Position numbers and translations under genes: made by a program. 64,000 bases of DNA. It comes from Desulfoluna spongiiphila (GTDB lineage Bacteria; Desulfobacterota; Desulfobacteria; Desulfobacterales; Desulfolunaceae). The notes beneath the pieces are model-generated. The model saw only the letters and a list, made by a program, of their open reading frames with translations, searched no databases and had not been told where the DNA came from. The stretch's first letter is position 1. Each line of letters begins with the position of its first letter. The DNA is taken from positions 100,617-164,616 of the forward strand of contig NZ_FMUX01000015.1 in assembly GCF_900101345.1 (NCBI RefSeq), given 5' to 3'. Below, in pieces: positions 43,335 to 51,900 of this stretch.

Positions 43335-43397
43335 AAAAAAGACGAACCGCTGGGTGGGCAGAAGGAAAACCTCTTGCCCACCTGCCCTGTTCGCCTG

Positions 43398-43988
43398 TCA
43401 AGGATTGTCGATGTGCAGCACCAGTGTACGGATGGCCGTGCGTAAATCCTCTTTGTCGATGCTGTTGGCCCCCAACAGGATCTGGATCAGGAAGCCTTCG
43501 AAAAGGGCAGTAACAATACCGCCCAGTTTCTTCGACGGATAGACAGGATCCCTGCGATGGGGAGCCACGATGTCTGCAAACAGATCGCTGGAGAGCCGGT
43601 AGAAACTCTTGTTGAGTTCCTTTCTCACGTCGTCATTGCCCGAGGCATGGATGGTAAACTCAAGGAAAACCCGGGCCCATTTGCCGTCGTCAAGGATCTG
43701 TTCCAGAAAATCGATGATCACCCCGATGACGTCGTCCATGCTGGAAGCCTGGTTCAGGGAATCCACGCGCCGGGCACGATAAAGCCGGTACTTCTCCTCC
43801 ATGATGCTCAGAAACAGGTCGTCTTTGCTTTTCCAGTACCTGTAAAAGTTCCCCTTGGCATAACCGGCATGCTCGGTAATTTCAGAAATCGTGGTCGTAT
43901 TGAACCCCTTCTCTCCGAAAAAATGAACCGCCGAGGCCCTGAGTTCATCATGGGTCTCCATGGATTTTTCCTGCTGTCGTCGCGCCAT
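43398..43988 (-). CDS. TetR/AcrR-family regulator (TRAP-linked)
   Basis: 196 residues. N-terminal helix-turn-helix (about 10-56) with AVHFFGEKGFNTTTISEITEHAGYAKGNFYRYWKSK in overlapping typical blocks; C-terminal ligand-binding helices. It sits 157 bases upstream of dctP on the same strand. Identical palindromic sites at its own promoter and the dctP promoter indicate autorepression and control of the transporter. The inducer may be the transported compound or its CoA ester. Confidence 0.92.
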   Translation of the reverse strand: MARRQQEKSMETHDELRASAVHFFGEKGFNTTTISEITEHAGYAKGNFYRYWKSKDDLFLSIMEEKYRLYRARRVDSLNQASSMDDVIGVIIDFLEQILDDGKWARVFLEFTIHASGNDDVRKELNKSFYRLSSDLFADIVAPHRRDPVYPSKKLGGIVTALFEGFLIQILLGANSIDKEDLRTAIRTLVLHIDNP

Positions 43989-44041
43989 CTCACCACCTGT
44001 CTGTTCTCTTTAAAACCGGCAAAGCAAATATGTTCATTTTT

Positions 44042-44093
44042 TGACCGCCGGTCACATTTCGCTGATTATGGAAGACACCTCCCCGCCTGTCAA
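44042..44093 (-). promoter_or_regulatory. tetR promoter and operator
   Basis: Minus-strand TTGACA (44093-44088), 17 bp, CATAAT (44070-44065). The perfect palindrome TGACCGCCGGTCA (44042-44054) lies just after the predicted start near 44058, the expected place for autorepression. Confidence 0.75.
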
Positions 44094-44145
44094 CGAAAAA
44101 GAGGACAAATCAACGCGTCGTCCCTGACCCCCTTGATTGCCCATG

Positions 44146-45165
44146 CTAATACAGCCCGGCCTTTTCATCCAGGCCGGCCATGATGTTCATGTTCTGAACG
44201 GCCTGGCCGGAAGCCCCCTTCAGGAGGTTATCAATGGCGGACATGACCACCAGACGACCGCTGCGGGGATCCGATGCGAGGCCGATGTCGCAGAAATTCG
44301 TGTGCTGCACATGGAGAATATCCGGCACCGCTCCCTTCTCACGCAGCCGAACGAAATGGCTTGAGTCGTAGGTTTCGGCAAGGGCTTTTCTGGCGTCCTC
44401 TTCGGTTTTTCCGTCTGCAAGGGTGCAGTAGATAGTGGAGAGCATCCCCCGGGTGGCGGGGATCAGGTGCGGAATGAAGGTGATCTCCACATCGGCCCCG
44501 TGGGCGGCGGACAGCACCTCTTCGATCTCGGGCCTGTGACGGTGCCCATCCACTTTGTAGGCTTTAAACGACTCGTTGGCTTCACAGAAATGGGAGCCGA
44601 GAGAGAGGCCGCGTCCCGCACCGCTGACCCCGGACTTGGAGTCGGAAATGATCCCGTCTGCTTTGATAATCCCTGCTTTCAACAGCGGCACAAGGGCCAG
44701 CAGGATCGTGGTGGGATAGCACCCGGGGTTCCCCACCACCCGAGCCGTCCGGATCTCGTCCCGGTTGAGCTCGCACAGACCGTACACAGCTTGCTCTGAA
44801 ATCTCAGGGGCGGTGTGGGGCTGGTACCAGTCTTCGTATTGCCCCACGTTGCGAAACCTGAAATCGGCCGAAAGGTCCACCACGCGAACCCCGCCCTCCA
44901 GGAGCCCGGGCACGATGTCCATGGGAATTTTATGGGGAAGCGCGGTAAAGGCGATGTCCACCCGGTCGCAAAACGTCTTGGTATCAAATGCTTCACAAAC
45001 CAGCTCGCACCGCTCGGAAAGGGCCGGGTACACGTCGCTGATGGGGGTACCTTCGTATTGCCGTGAGGTAATAACGGTAAGTTCCACGTCAGGATGAACC
45101 GAAAGCATACGTACCAACTCGGCTCCGGTGTATCCCGTGGCACCGATAATTCCTGCCTTTATCAT
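44146..45165 (-). CDS. argC: N-acetyl-gamma-glutamyl-phosphate reductase
   Basis: 339-residue NADPH-dependent reductase, third step of arginine synthesis. NADP-binding GIIGATGYTGAELVRML at 5-21, active-site Cys in VGNPGCYPTT, and GVSGAGRG. Start at ATG 45165 with GGAGG 7 bases upstream; the longer frame to 45273 has no support. No other arg gene is adjacent. Confidence 0.96.
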   Translation of the reverse strand: MIKAGIIGATGYTGAELVRMLSVHPDVELTVITSRQYEGTPISDVYPALSERCELVCEAFDTKTFCDRVDIAFTALPHKIPMDIVPGLLEGGVRVVDLSADFRFRNVGQYEDWYQPHTAPEISEQAVYGLCELNRDEIRTARVVGNPGCYPTTILLALVPLLKAGIIKADGIISDSKSGVSGAGRGLSLGSHFCEANESFKAYKVDGHRHRPEIEEVLSAAHGADVEITFIPHLIPATRGMLSTIYCTLADGKTEEDARKALAETYDSSHFVRLREKGAVPDILHVQHTNFCDIGLASDPRSGRLVVMSAIDNLLKGASGQAVQNMNIMAGLDEKAGLY

Positions 45166-45381
45166 AAAATCGCCTCCAACTGTCGGTAATGGGTATTTCT
45201 TATATTTTTCGTGTCCCTTATACCCCCTGCCCCGCTTTTTTTCAACAGACCGTTTACCCTTGGCCCATGACACAAAAAAACAAAAACCCGGTGCCCTGCT
45301 CTAAAAAAAACATCCTCCCGGCCCGGCCAAAGGTGTGCCCCGCCACCCGTGATCCAGCGCGGGCAATTCTTTCATACCATG

Positions 45382-45429
45382 TTGACAATACATTATTTTG
45401 CCTATATTATTTGTCACTAAAGCGTGACA
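45382..45429 (+). promoter_or_regulatory. Strong sigma-70 promoter with an inverted repeat at the start site
   Basis: TTGACA (45382-45387), 17 bp, TATTAT (45405-45410). TGTCAC, 6 bases, GTGACA (45412-45429) covers the predicted start. It reads towards the phasin-like gene 410 bases away, implying a long leader. Confidence 0.65.
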
Positions 45430-45580
45430 CTGCACATGCTCTCCGCAAGCCGATGTTCCTTCGACGTACTCCGATCCCGTGTTCATATTTTTTCCGTTTC
45501 AGCTCAACGTGAAATGTCTCTGATGGCAATGCTTTTTCACCGGTACGACACGGTATGTTATTTTCAAGGTCCTTAAAATT

Positions 45581-45702
45581 GATGGCCTCGCAAAAAGTCG
45601 TGCACAAACCAAGAAAGTATCCCTTGGTGCGATTCGCCTTACCGCAATACCGTGGGTCTTCTCCACAGGCGCTTTCGACGATGGCTTTTTACGACAACAT
45701 CA
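45581..45702. repeat. Small inverted-repeat-bounded element (possible MITE relic)
   Basis: GATGGCCTCGCAAAAAGTC (45581-45599) is partly matched, inverted, by the arm ending at 45702 (about 14 of 19 bases). The enclosed sequence is non-coding and lies within the leader of the phasin-like gene. Together with the promoter this accounts for the 674-bp argC-phasin gap. Confidence 0.45.
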
Positions 45703-45839
45703 TCGTTGCGTGTTTCCAAACTCCCTGCTTGTGCCTGATCACCTCATCGGAACCGGCCATCAATCGCCGGACCACCCTGGTATCAGGTGCGTAACAACCC
45801 ATTCACATCAACGCATGCTCCGCCCTCAAGGAGGAACCC

Positions 45840-46196
45840 ATGAACCAGGCTTTTACCGACATGATGAAAGGCTTTGACGTATGGAAGAGTTGGGATATGT
45901 CAAAGAACATGGAGATGTTCAACACATCCGATGCCGCACGCATGGGGGTCCGATTTATTGACTTCCAGAAAAGTGCCTTCAACACAACCTTTGACACCAT
46001 GCTCAAGATGCAGGAACAGTCTCAGAAAGTGACCACTGCGTTCATGGCCGGCAACAAAGGAATCCCGGATTCCGGTCGTGCCTTTCTCGATGAGTGGCAG
46101 GCACAGCTCACCAGCAACCAGAACGAATTCCGGAAGTACATAACCGATCACTACGATCGGCTCATCGACATGCTGGAGCCCAAAGACAAGAAGTAG
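45840..46196 (+). CDS. Small phasin-like protein 1
   Basis: 118 residues, all helical, without signal or membrane segment. It has a mix of amphipathic helix and Gln/Met-rich segments (FDTMLKMQEQSQKVTTAFM, FLDEWQAQLTSNQNEFRKY), reminiscent of phasin-family proteins that coat polyhydroxyalkanoate granules. GGAGG before the ATG gives a strong start. A terminator follows. No PHA synthase is in the window, so the role is uncertain. Confidence 0.72.
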   Translation: MNQAFTDMMKGFDVWKSWDMSKNMEMFNTSDAARMGVRFIDFQKSAFNTTFDTMLKMQEQSQKVTTAFMAGNKGIPDSGRAFLDEWQAQLTSNQNEFRKYITDHYDRLIDMLEPKDKK

Positions 46197-46224
46197 CAGT
46201 CTGATGTCGTATTTCAACATGCTC

Positions 46225-46258
46225 AAAGGCGCTTCCGAATCATGGCAGCGCCTTTTGT
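46225..46258 (+). terminator. Terminator of phasin-like gene 1
   Basis: AAAGGCGCT (46225-46233) pairs with AGCGCCTTT (46247-46255), with a 13-base loop and TTTT. Confidence 0.82.
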
Positions 46259-46431
46259 GTGTTTAAGCCTTTGATTTTTAAATGACCGCTCAGCCCCAAT
46301 GGTGTGCTATGACAAAGAAAGCCCTTGTTATGGCTGCCCAGCGGTGGATAAGCCGCTCCGATTTCCAAATCTGTTTTGCAACAAAAATCACCGGTAAAAA
46401 AACGGCAACCCCACAACCCAAGGACCCCCAC

Positions 46432-46689
46432 ATGAACCCGCTGAACCTGATGCAACAGATTATCCAGTTCCAGAAAACATTCACCGACAACAGTTTCAGA
46501 TCCATGGACCTTCTTCTGGAACACGGTGAAAGACTCCAGTATGCCTGGCTCGACAGGTTCTCCATCCTCCAGGGACCTACCCGGGAAACAGCGGCCCTCT
46601 GGCTTGATGCGAACAAAACCTCACGGGCGTACTGGCATTCCGCGGTCAACGCGGTCTTTGCACCCTTTGATCCGTGGGACAGGTCATGA
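46432..46689 (+). CDS. Small phasin-like protein 2
   Basis: 85 residues, helical: MNPLNLMQQIIQFQKTFTDN, then LLLEHGERLQYAWLDRF. The ATG at 46432 is chosen because the earlier part of the frame (from 46282) has no ribosome site. It shares with protein 1 the short length and the Gln/Phe-rich amphipathic style rather than clear sequence identity. Possibly a second granule- or membrane-surface protein; function unknown. Confidence 0.6.
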   Translation: MNPLNLMQQIIQFQKTFTDNSFRSMDLLLEHGERLQYAWLDRFSILQGPTRETAALWLDANKTSRAYWHSAVNAVFAPFDPWDRS

Positions 46690-46776
46690 GGTCAACCTCT
46701 CTTTTCCTTTGCGTTTTCCACCCGACACGGGTACACTCGCCGAAAAAAAACGACCCAAACGATTCACGAGGCCACC

Positions 46777-47847
46777 ATGAAATGCCGTCCACACGTTGCC
46801 GCCCCTCTTCTCCTGCTGATCTGCGTCTTGTCCCTTGCTTCGCCGACCTTTGCCGATTCAGGAGCCCAGCGCCCTTCAGGCCTTACAGTCACAGCTGTGG
46901 GTGACATCATGCCGTCGAGCTCTTTTCCGAGCCGAACCTATCTGTCGTCCATACCGGATGAGACCTTGAGCCGTACCCTTGGTCCGATCCTGGAAAATGC
47001 AGACATCCGCTTTGGAAACCTTGAAGGCACCATGGCCGGCGACGCTACCTGCCTCAAGGCCTGCCGCGATTCAAAGACATGCTATGCCTTCAACATCCCC
47101 TTCGGGTATGCTGACACCCTGAAACGTGCCGGTTTTAACCTGTTCAGCCTGGCCAACAACCACATCAGCGATTTTGGGACACCGGGACGGGAACGCACGG
47201 TCCGCCACCTCGGGGAAAGCGGCATCGCCTGCGCCGGGACCCTTGAGAAACCCTGGGACATCCTCTACGCCAACGGGTTGTATGTCGGCTTCGCTGCCTT
47301 TGCCCCCCACAAGGGAGTGGCAGACCTTCTCGACCGGGATGCCGCAGTCAGACGTGTCCGCACCCTCAGCACCTTCTGCGATATCGTGATTGTCTCCATG
47401 CATGGAGGGGCCGAAGGAAGCGATGCAGGGCATGTGCCCCGACAGGATGAAATCTACCTGGGTGAAAACCGTGGGGACCTGTACGCGTTTTCCCATGCCG
47501 TGGTGGACGCAGGGGCCGACCTGGTCATCGGGCACGGTCCCCATGTGGTTCGGGGGATGGAACTGTACAAGGGACGACTCATCGCCTACAGCCTCGGCAA
47601 TTTCTTCACCTGGGCCCGGTTCAATCTGGAAGGCCCCAAAGGACTGGCCCCGGCCCTCACCGTGAACTTAGGGCAAGACGGACGGTTCCTGAACGGAAGC
47701 ATCCGTTCCCTTCGCCAACCTTACAGAAGCCTGCCCGTAGCAGACCCCTCCCACACCGCCGCAAAAGAGACGGCCCGCCTTTCCCGGGAAGATTTTCCGG
47801 AAAGCCCCCTTCGCATCTCCGATGAGGGTGAACTGTCGGTGCGTTAA
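46777..47847 (+). CDS. CapA-family (PGA_cap) secreted metallophosphatase-like protein
   Basis: 356 residues with an N-terminal signal peptide (1-27, cleavage near TFADSG). The calcineurin-like CapA fold shows VTAVGDIMPSS, FGNLEGTMAG, SLANNHISDFG, VSMHGGAEGSD and GHGPHVVRGMELYKGRL, then AYSLGNF. The usual metal ligands (Asp, Glu/Asn, His) are in place. CapA proteins act in poly-gamma-glutamate capsule making, but many homologues lie outside capsule operons, as here. It probably acts in the periplasm. Confidence 0.9.
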   Translation: MKCRPHVAAPLLLLICVLSLASPTFADSGAQRPSGLTVTAVGDIMPSSSFPSRTYLSSIPDETLSRTLGPILENADIRFGNLEGTMAGDATCLKACRDSKTCYAFNIPFGYADTLKRAGFNLFSLANNHISDFGTPGRERTVRHLGESGIACAGTLEKPWDILYANGLYVGFAAFAPHKGVADLLDRDAAVRRVRTLSTFCDIVIVSMHGGAEGSDAGHVPRQDEIYLGENRGDLYAFSHAVVDAGADLVIGHGPHVVRGMELYKGRLIAYSLGNFFTWARFNLEGPKGLAPALTVNLGQDGRFLNGSIRSLRQPYRSLPVADPSHTAAKETARLSREDFPESPLRISDEGELSVR

Positions 47848-47879
47848 CCCGGATATTGCAAAAGAAAACCAAAAAAGAT

Positions 47880-47962
47880 GCCTCCGGCGGCAAGGTGAGT
47901 CACCTTGAAAGCTGGTTACCGTTGCGCTTTAACCCTCGTTCCTCGGGTTAAATCACAACGGC
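47880..47962 (+). repeat. Half modular element (A end)
   Basis: A end with GCCTCCGGCGGCAAGGTG, a hairpin around CACCTTG and the CCCTCGTTCCTCGGG hairpin, 32 bases after the capA-like stop. Confidence 0.8.
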
Positions 47963-48010
47963 ATTCATGCGTGACGTGTATATTTATTTTTTTGTCTTAG
48001 CCCTTACCAT

Positions 48011-48048
48011 AAAAAAACGGCAGCCCCTTTTAAGATAAGGACTGCCGT
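48011..48048 (-). terminator. Terminator of the NifX-like gene
   Basis: ACGGCAG.CC and GG.CTGCCGT stem with an A7 run on its left, giving a T run on the minus strand, 55 bases after the stop. Confidence 0.8.
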
Positions 48049-48102
48049 CGCTGGCTCTGCTGTCATGCCCTGCACCATACCTGAGGACACGGCACACCAT
48101 GT

Positions 48103-48480
48103 TTAATGATGATCGCAGGCATCTCCGTGGCCGCCGCACACATCAATGGGCATAAACTCTTTGAGCTCACCATTCTCAAGCTTGGCAAGGTTGTCCCGCA
48201 CCGTGCCCTCCACGGCTTTGTAGACGGGCACGTCTTTGTGCTTCAACTTTCCGAGGGCGCTTCCGCCGATCCCCCCCACCACCACAGCATCCACACTGCG
48301 ACCGCCCAGGGCTTTCAAAGGCTGGCACTTGCCATGCTGATGATCCAGGTCCTGGTTCAACACCTTTTCACACACATTGGTCTCCGTATCGACAATCACA
48401 AAAAAATTGGCAGACCCAAAATGATTGTATACTGGACTCTCGAGTTCATCGAATTTTTCTGTCGGGAAGGCTATCTTCAT
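48103..48480 (-). CDS. NifX/NifB-C-terminal-like iron-molybdenum cofactor family protein
   Basis: 125 residues of the Nitro_FeMo-Co family, beginning MKIAFPTEKFDELESPVYNHFG. The glycine motif VGGIGGSALGKL and VYKAVEGTVRDNL are typical. The tail CGGHGDACDHH is rich in Cys and His and probably binds metal. AAAGGAG 10 bases before ATG 48480 supports the start. It may carry an Fe-S/FeMo-co precursor, but orphan homologues have other metal roles. It is not next to NifB, which lies 14 kb away. Confidence 0.88.
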   Translation of the reverse strand: MKIAFPTEKFDELESPVYNHFGSANFFVIVDTETNVCEKVLNQDLDHQHGKCQPLKALGGRSVDAVVVGGIGGSALGKLKHKDVPVYKAVEGTVRDNLAKLENGELKEFMPIDVCGGHGDACDHH

Positions 48481-48667
48481 GGGGAACGACTCTCCTTTAA
48501 TGTCTGTGATCGGATTCATCATGCGATGATGCAGCGTCAACCGCTGCCTGAAAAACGGCGGTAAGGTGCCCAGGTGAACATGGCGACCCCACCATGAAAC
48601 AATGAAAAAATATAGGGATTGAATCCGGGGTTGTCAACGGCGAGGGAACAATTGAGAAAAGGAGGGA

Positions 48668-48715
48668 TCGGGCTCCCTACGCCGCGGAGAGCAGCGTTAA
48701 TGCCAGGGAGCCCGA
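48668..48715. other. 11-bp perfect hairpin in a 429-bp gap
   Basis: TCGGGCTCCCT (48668-48678) pairs with AGGGAGCCCGA (48705-48715) around a 26-base loop. It lies between the NifX-like start and the giant regulator's stop. On the minus strand it could end the regulator transcript, though only a weak T-rich stretch follows. Near 48868-48895 are close direct repeats of ACGGTA. No gene is supported in 48481-48909. Confidence 0.5.
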
Positions 48716-48909
48716 GGGTGAAAATAGTCTCTTGATCATGTAAGGTCTGACATTGGGAATCTTGATCTCATTGAGGTGGGATAAGGTTCTTGGATCAACC
48801 TTGTCAGAGGAGGCGTCCGAACCGAAGGTAACACAATCCTTAGCAGATTCATCGGGAATGTGTTAACCGTAAAAACACGGTAAAAATACGGTACCCCATA
48901 CCGCGGCGC

Positions 48910-51900
48910 CTACATCTGCATCAGGTAGACCCTTAGATTTACCCCACTTTTCTTTAAGCCCAATTTTTCCCGAATACTGTCCCTGTAGGCATCGATGGTC
49001 CGGGGAGACAGGTTTAGAAGCTCTGCAATCTCCTTGGTGGTCTTCCCGCTGCGTACCAGCTGAGCCGTTTGAATCTCCGCCGGGGTCAGCCGGAAAAAAC
49101 CGGCATTGACGTTCCGCGCGAAGGGAGACAGGATGTCATCGATGTTCTTTTCCAGCATCTCCACAAGATTCCCCTGGACAGGCGTCAACTGTGTCCCTTT
49201 CAGTCGATCGATGTAAGGCAAAATGAGGTCATCCACATTTCTCATCATATTTTCCCGGACCTCGGTCATGTTCTCATCGCTCTTGCTCAACATCTGCTTC
49301 AAGGAAATATTGGCCTCTGAGAGCTTCTCTCCGGACTCCTTGAGTTCCCGCTCCTTCTCCATAAGGGCGGTCTCTTTTGCCCTGCGGTCCGTCACCTCAT
49401 TTTTCAGCACACGGTTGACCATCTGGAGCTTTTCCGCCTGGTCTTTCAGACTCTCGTACAGCCGGGTGTTCTCCATGGCGCCTGCCATCTGGGAGGAGAG
49501 TGTTTTCAACACACTCAGGCGCCGCCCCTCAAAGAGGTGATCCAGGGTGCGGTTTTCAAGGTAAAGGATACCGCACTGCCGGGACTGAACCATGGACGGG
49601 ATGCAGATGGCACTGCCACACCCGAAATCATCAAAGTAAGGATCATAGACCACCGGAGGCTCGCCGTGGTTGTACTGAAGCAGGGTGCCTGTCCGGGCCA
49701 CGTAATGCATCATCACTACCGGCAACCGGGTCTCCTCGGAAAGGGCCGAGGACCCGCAGAGCTCGATCTTATCCGTTCCGACCCCTTTCCAGGCCTCCAG
49801 CCGCACCTGGCCGTCATCCAGGCGGCAGACCGCCCCGGCTTCCGCCCCGCCGTACTCAAGGGCCGTGTGAACCAGTTTTTCAACGAGGCGATCGTAGTTC
49901 CGCTCCGTTGAAAGGGCCTCAAAGGCCCCGGACAACCCCTCCAGGTCGAGGATTCCCTCTCCTGAGCAACATGATGCCCCGCCATGATGGCTTCCGGCGA
50001 CAAGGTCACCCGTGCCGGCCGCCCCCATGGACGGAAGTCGCCAGAGCACCTCTTCGTAATCCGTTTCAAGCTGGCGGGCCTTGGCCTCGGCCCCCCAGAA
50101 CCGCCAAAGATTCACCGCATCGGTAAGGCACACCCTGGCCAGGCGCTTTCTGCCCATTTTCAAATAACAGAAGCCTGCCCTTTCGGATGCATAGGCTTCA
50201 TGGAAGGTAAAATTGTTTTTCTTGGCCTTTTCCGCTGCCTGTTCAAAACACACCACCGCCTTCTGGACCTGCTTCCGGGCCAGCAGCAGCTCTCCCCGGA
50301 CCATCTCATGGAGATGAGCAAAGTTGCACGGCGCGTCCACGGCCGCCTTGCCCAGGGTTTTTTCGATCTCCCTGGCCTGTTTCAACCACCCGTTCTGCTT
50401 CAACGGAAGCCCCTTCCCGCCATGCCTGGCACACACGGCCGCTGCAAAGGCCGAAAAAACCGGGATGGTATATGTGCTGGTAAAGGCATCAAGCATGGAG
50501 GCATACCGGCCCACATGGTGAAGGGCCAGGTCGTCGTCGCCGAAGAGAAAAGCGAGAAACCCCTTGGTAATATGATAGTTCAGCGCAGCGGTATGGTCGT
50601 TGGGCATGTCGCCCCCCCGGGGGCGCTCGTCGTCGGTAAAAAAGGGTCCGGAAAACTGCACGGGCTGAGCATGGGCGTCGGTGAGGTTGGCCACGGCCTG
50701 CTGAAGATTGCGCACGGTACCGGTAAAGGGCAGCCTGAGCCGTTCCATCTCCTCCCCGTACGTCACCATGTCCCGAGCCAGCTGATGCAGATCGTCGGAA
50801 CCAAAAAACCGGGTATAAAACCACGCGGAGACAGCACCGCCTGCATATTCCGAATCCCCTTCGGCCAGGGACTGCTCGTAAGCACGCAGATAGAGCGGGA
50901 AAAGATCCTGGATGGGCTCCTTCCAGTGCTGGACCAGGCAGACCGTCAGGGACAGGGTCTTGCCCCGGACACCGGACCGCTGCTCTTTTTCGAGGAGCGC
51001 CAGGGCATTGTAGGCATGGGCCGTGCCCTTCTCCATCTTGGAGTCGACCCGAAGGCAGATGAACCCGTAGGCCGCAAGGAGAAAAGGGGTGTATTTGGAC
51101 CGACCGTGCTTCAAGCTGTAGCGCAGGGCGGTGAAGATCATCAACGGAGAGAGGTCGCTTCCAGCCAGATAAGCCGCCATGGTGGCCGAGAAGAAAAGTT
51201 CCATGATGGAAAGATGCCCGGCATCCGTCATGACGGGAACCTGCTCAAACCCCTTTCGCCCCAATCTTGCAAAAGAACTTCGAATACGCAGGAGCCCTGC
51301 CAGCTGATGCATCCGCGTCACCTTCACGGGCAGGCGGAACCCGAACCGGCCGAGGGACTCCCGCGCAAAGGCGAGGGCCCCGGTCAGGTCGTTGGCGGCG
51401 ATGGCTCCGCGTATTCTCATACGCCAGACATTCACGCAGTCCCAGTCGTTTCTCGCCTCCTTTTCCACGGTGACCACAAAGGCCTCCATGACCGCGTACT
51501 CCCCCAGAGCATACGCCGCTTCGGCGGCGGCAGAGGTCATCTCAAGGCACAAGACATACTCGCGTTGCCATCCCTCTTCACCGAGGAACCTTAATCCGCA
51601 GCGGAAGCACTCCAGGGCCTGACCGAAGGAGGAGGTCTCCATGGCCTGTTTACCGGCGTCAAGGTTCAGGAGGACAAGCTCCTTGCGATAGCTCTCTCGG
51701 ATGGGCACCGAACCCGAGGCGTTGAACTGATAGACAACGTCAAACAGGTAAGGGCCGGGCCGATGCTTGAGCCCTTCGTAGATGTGCATCCCGGCGCTGA
51801 AATGGGCCATCTCCCGCTGGCCCTGGGTCATGCGCTCATAGGCGGCCTTCTGCACCAAGTCGTGGGTAAAACTGTAGCCCTCCCGGGTGCGCACGAAAAT

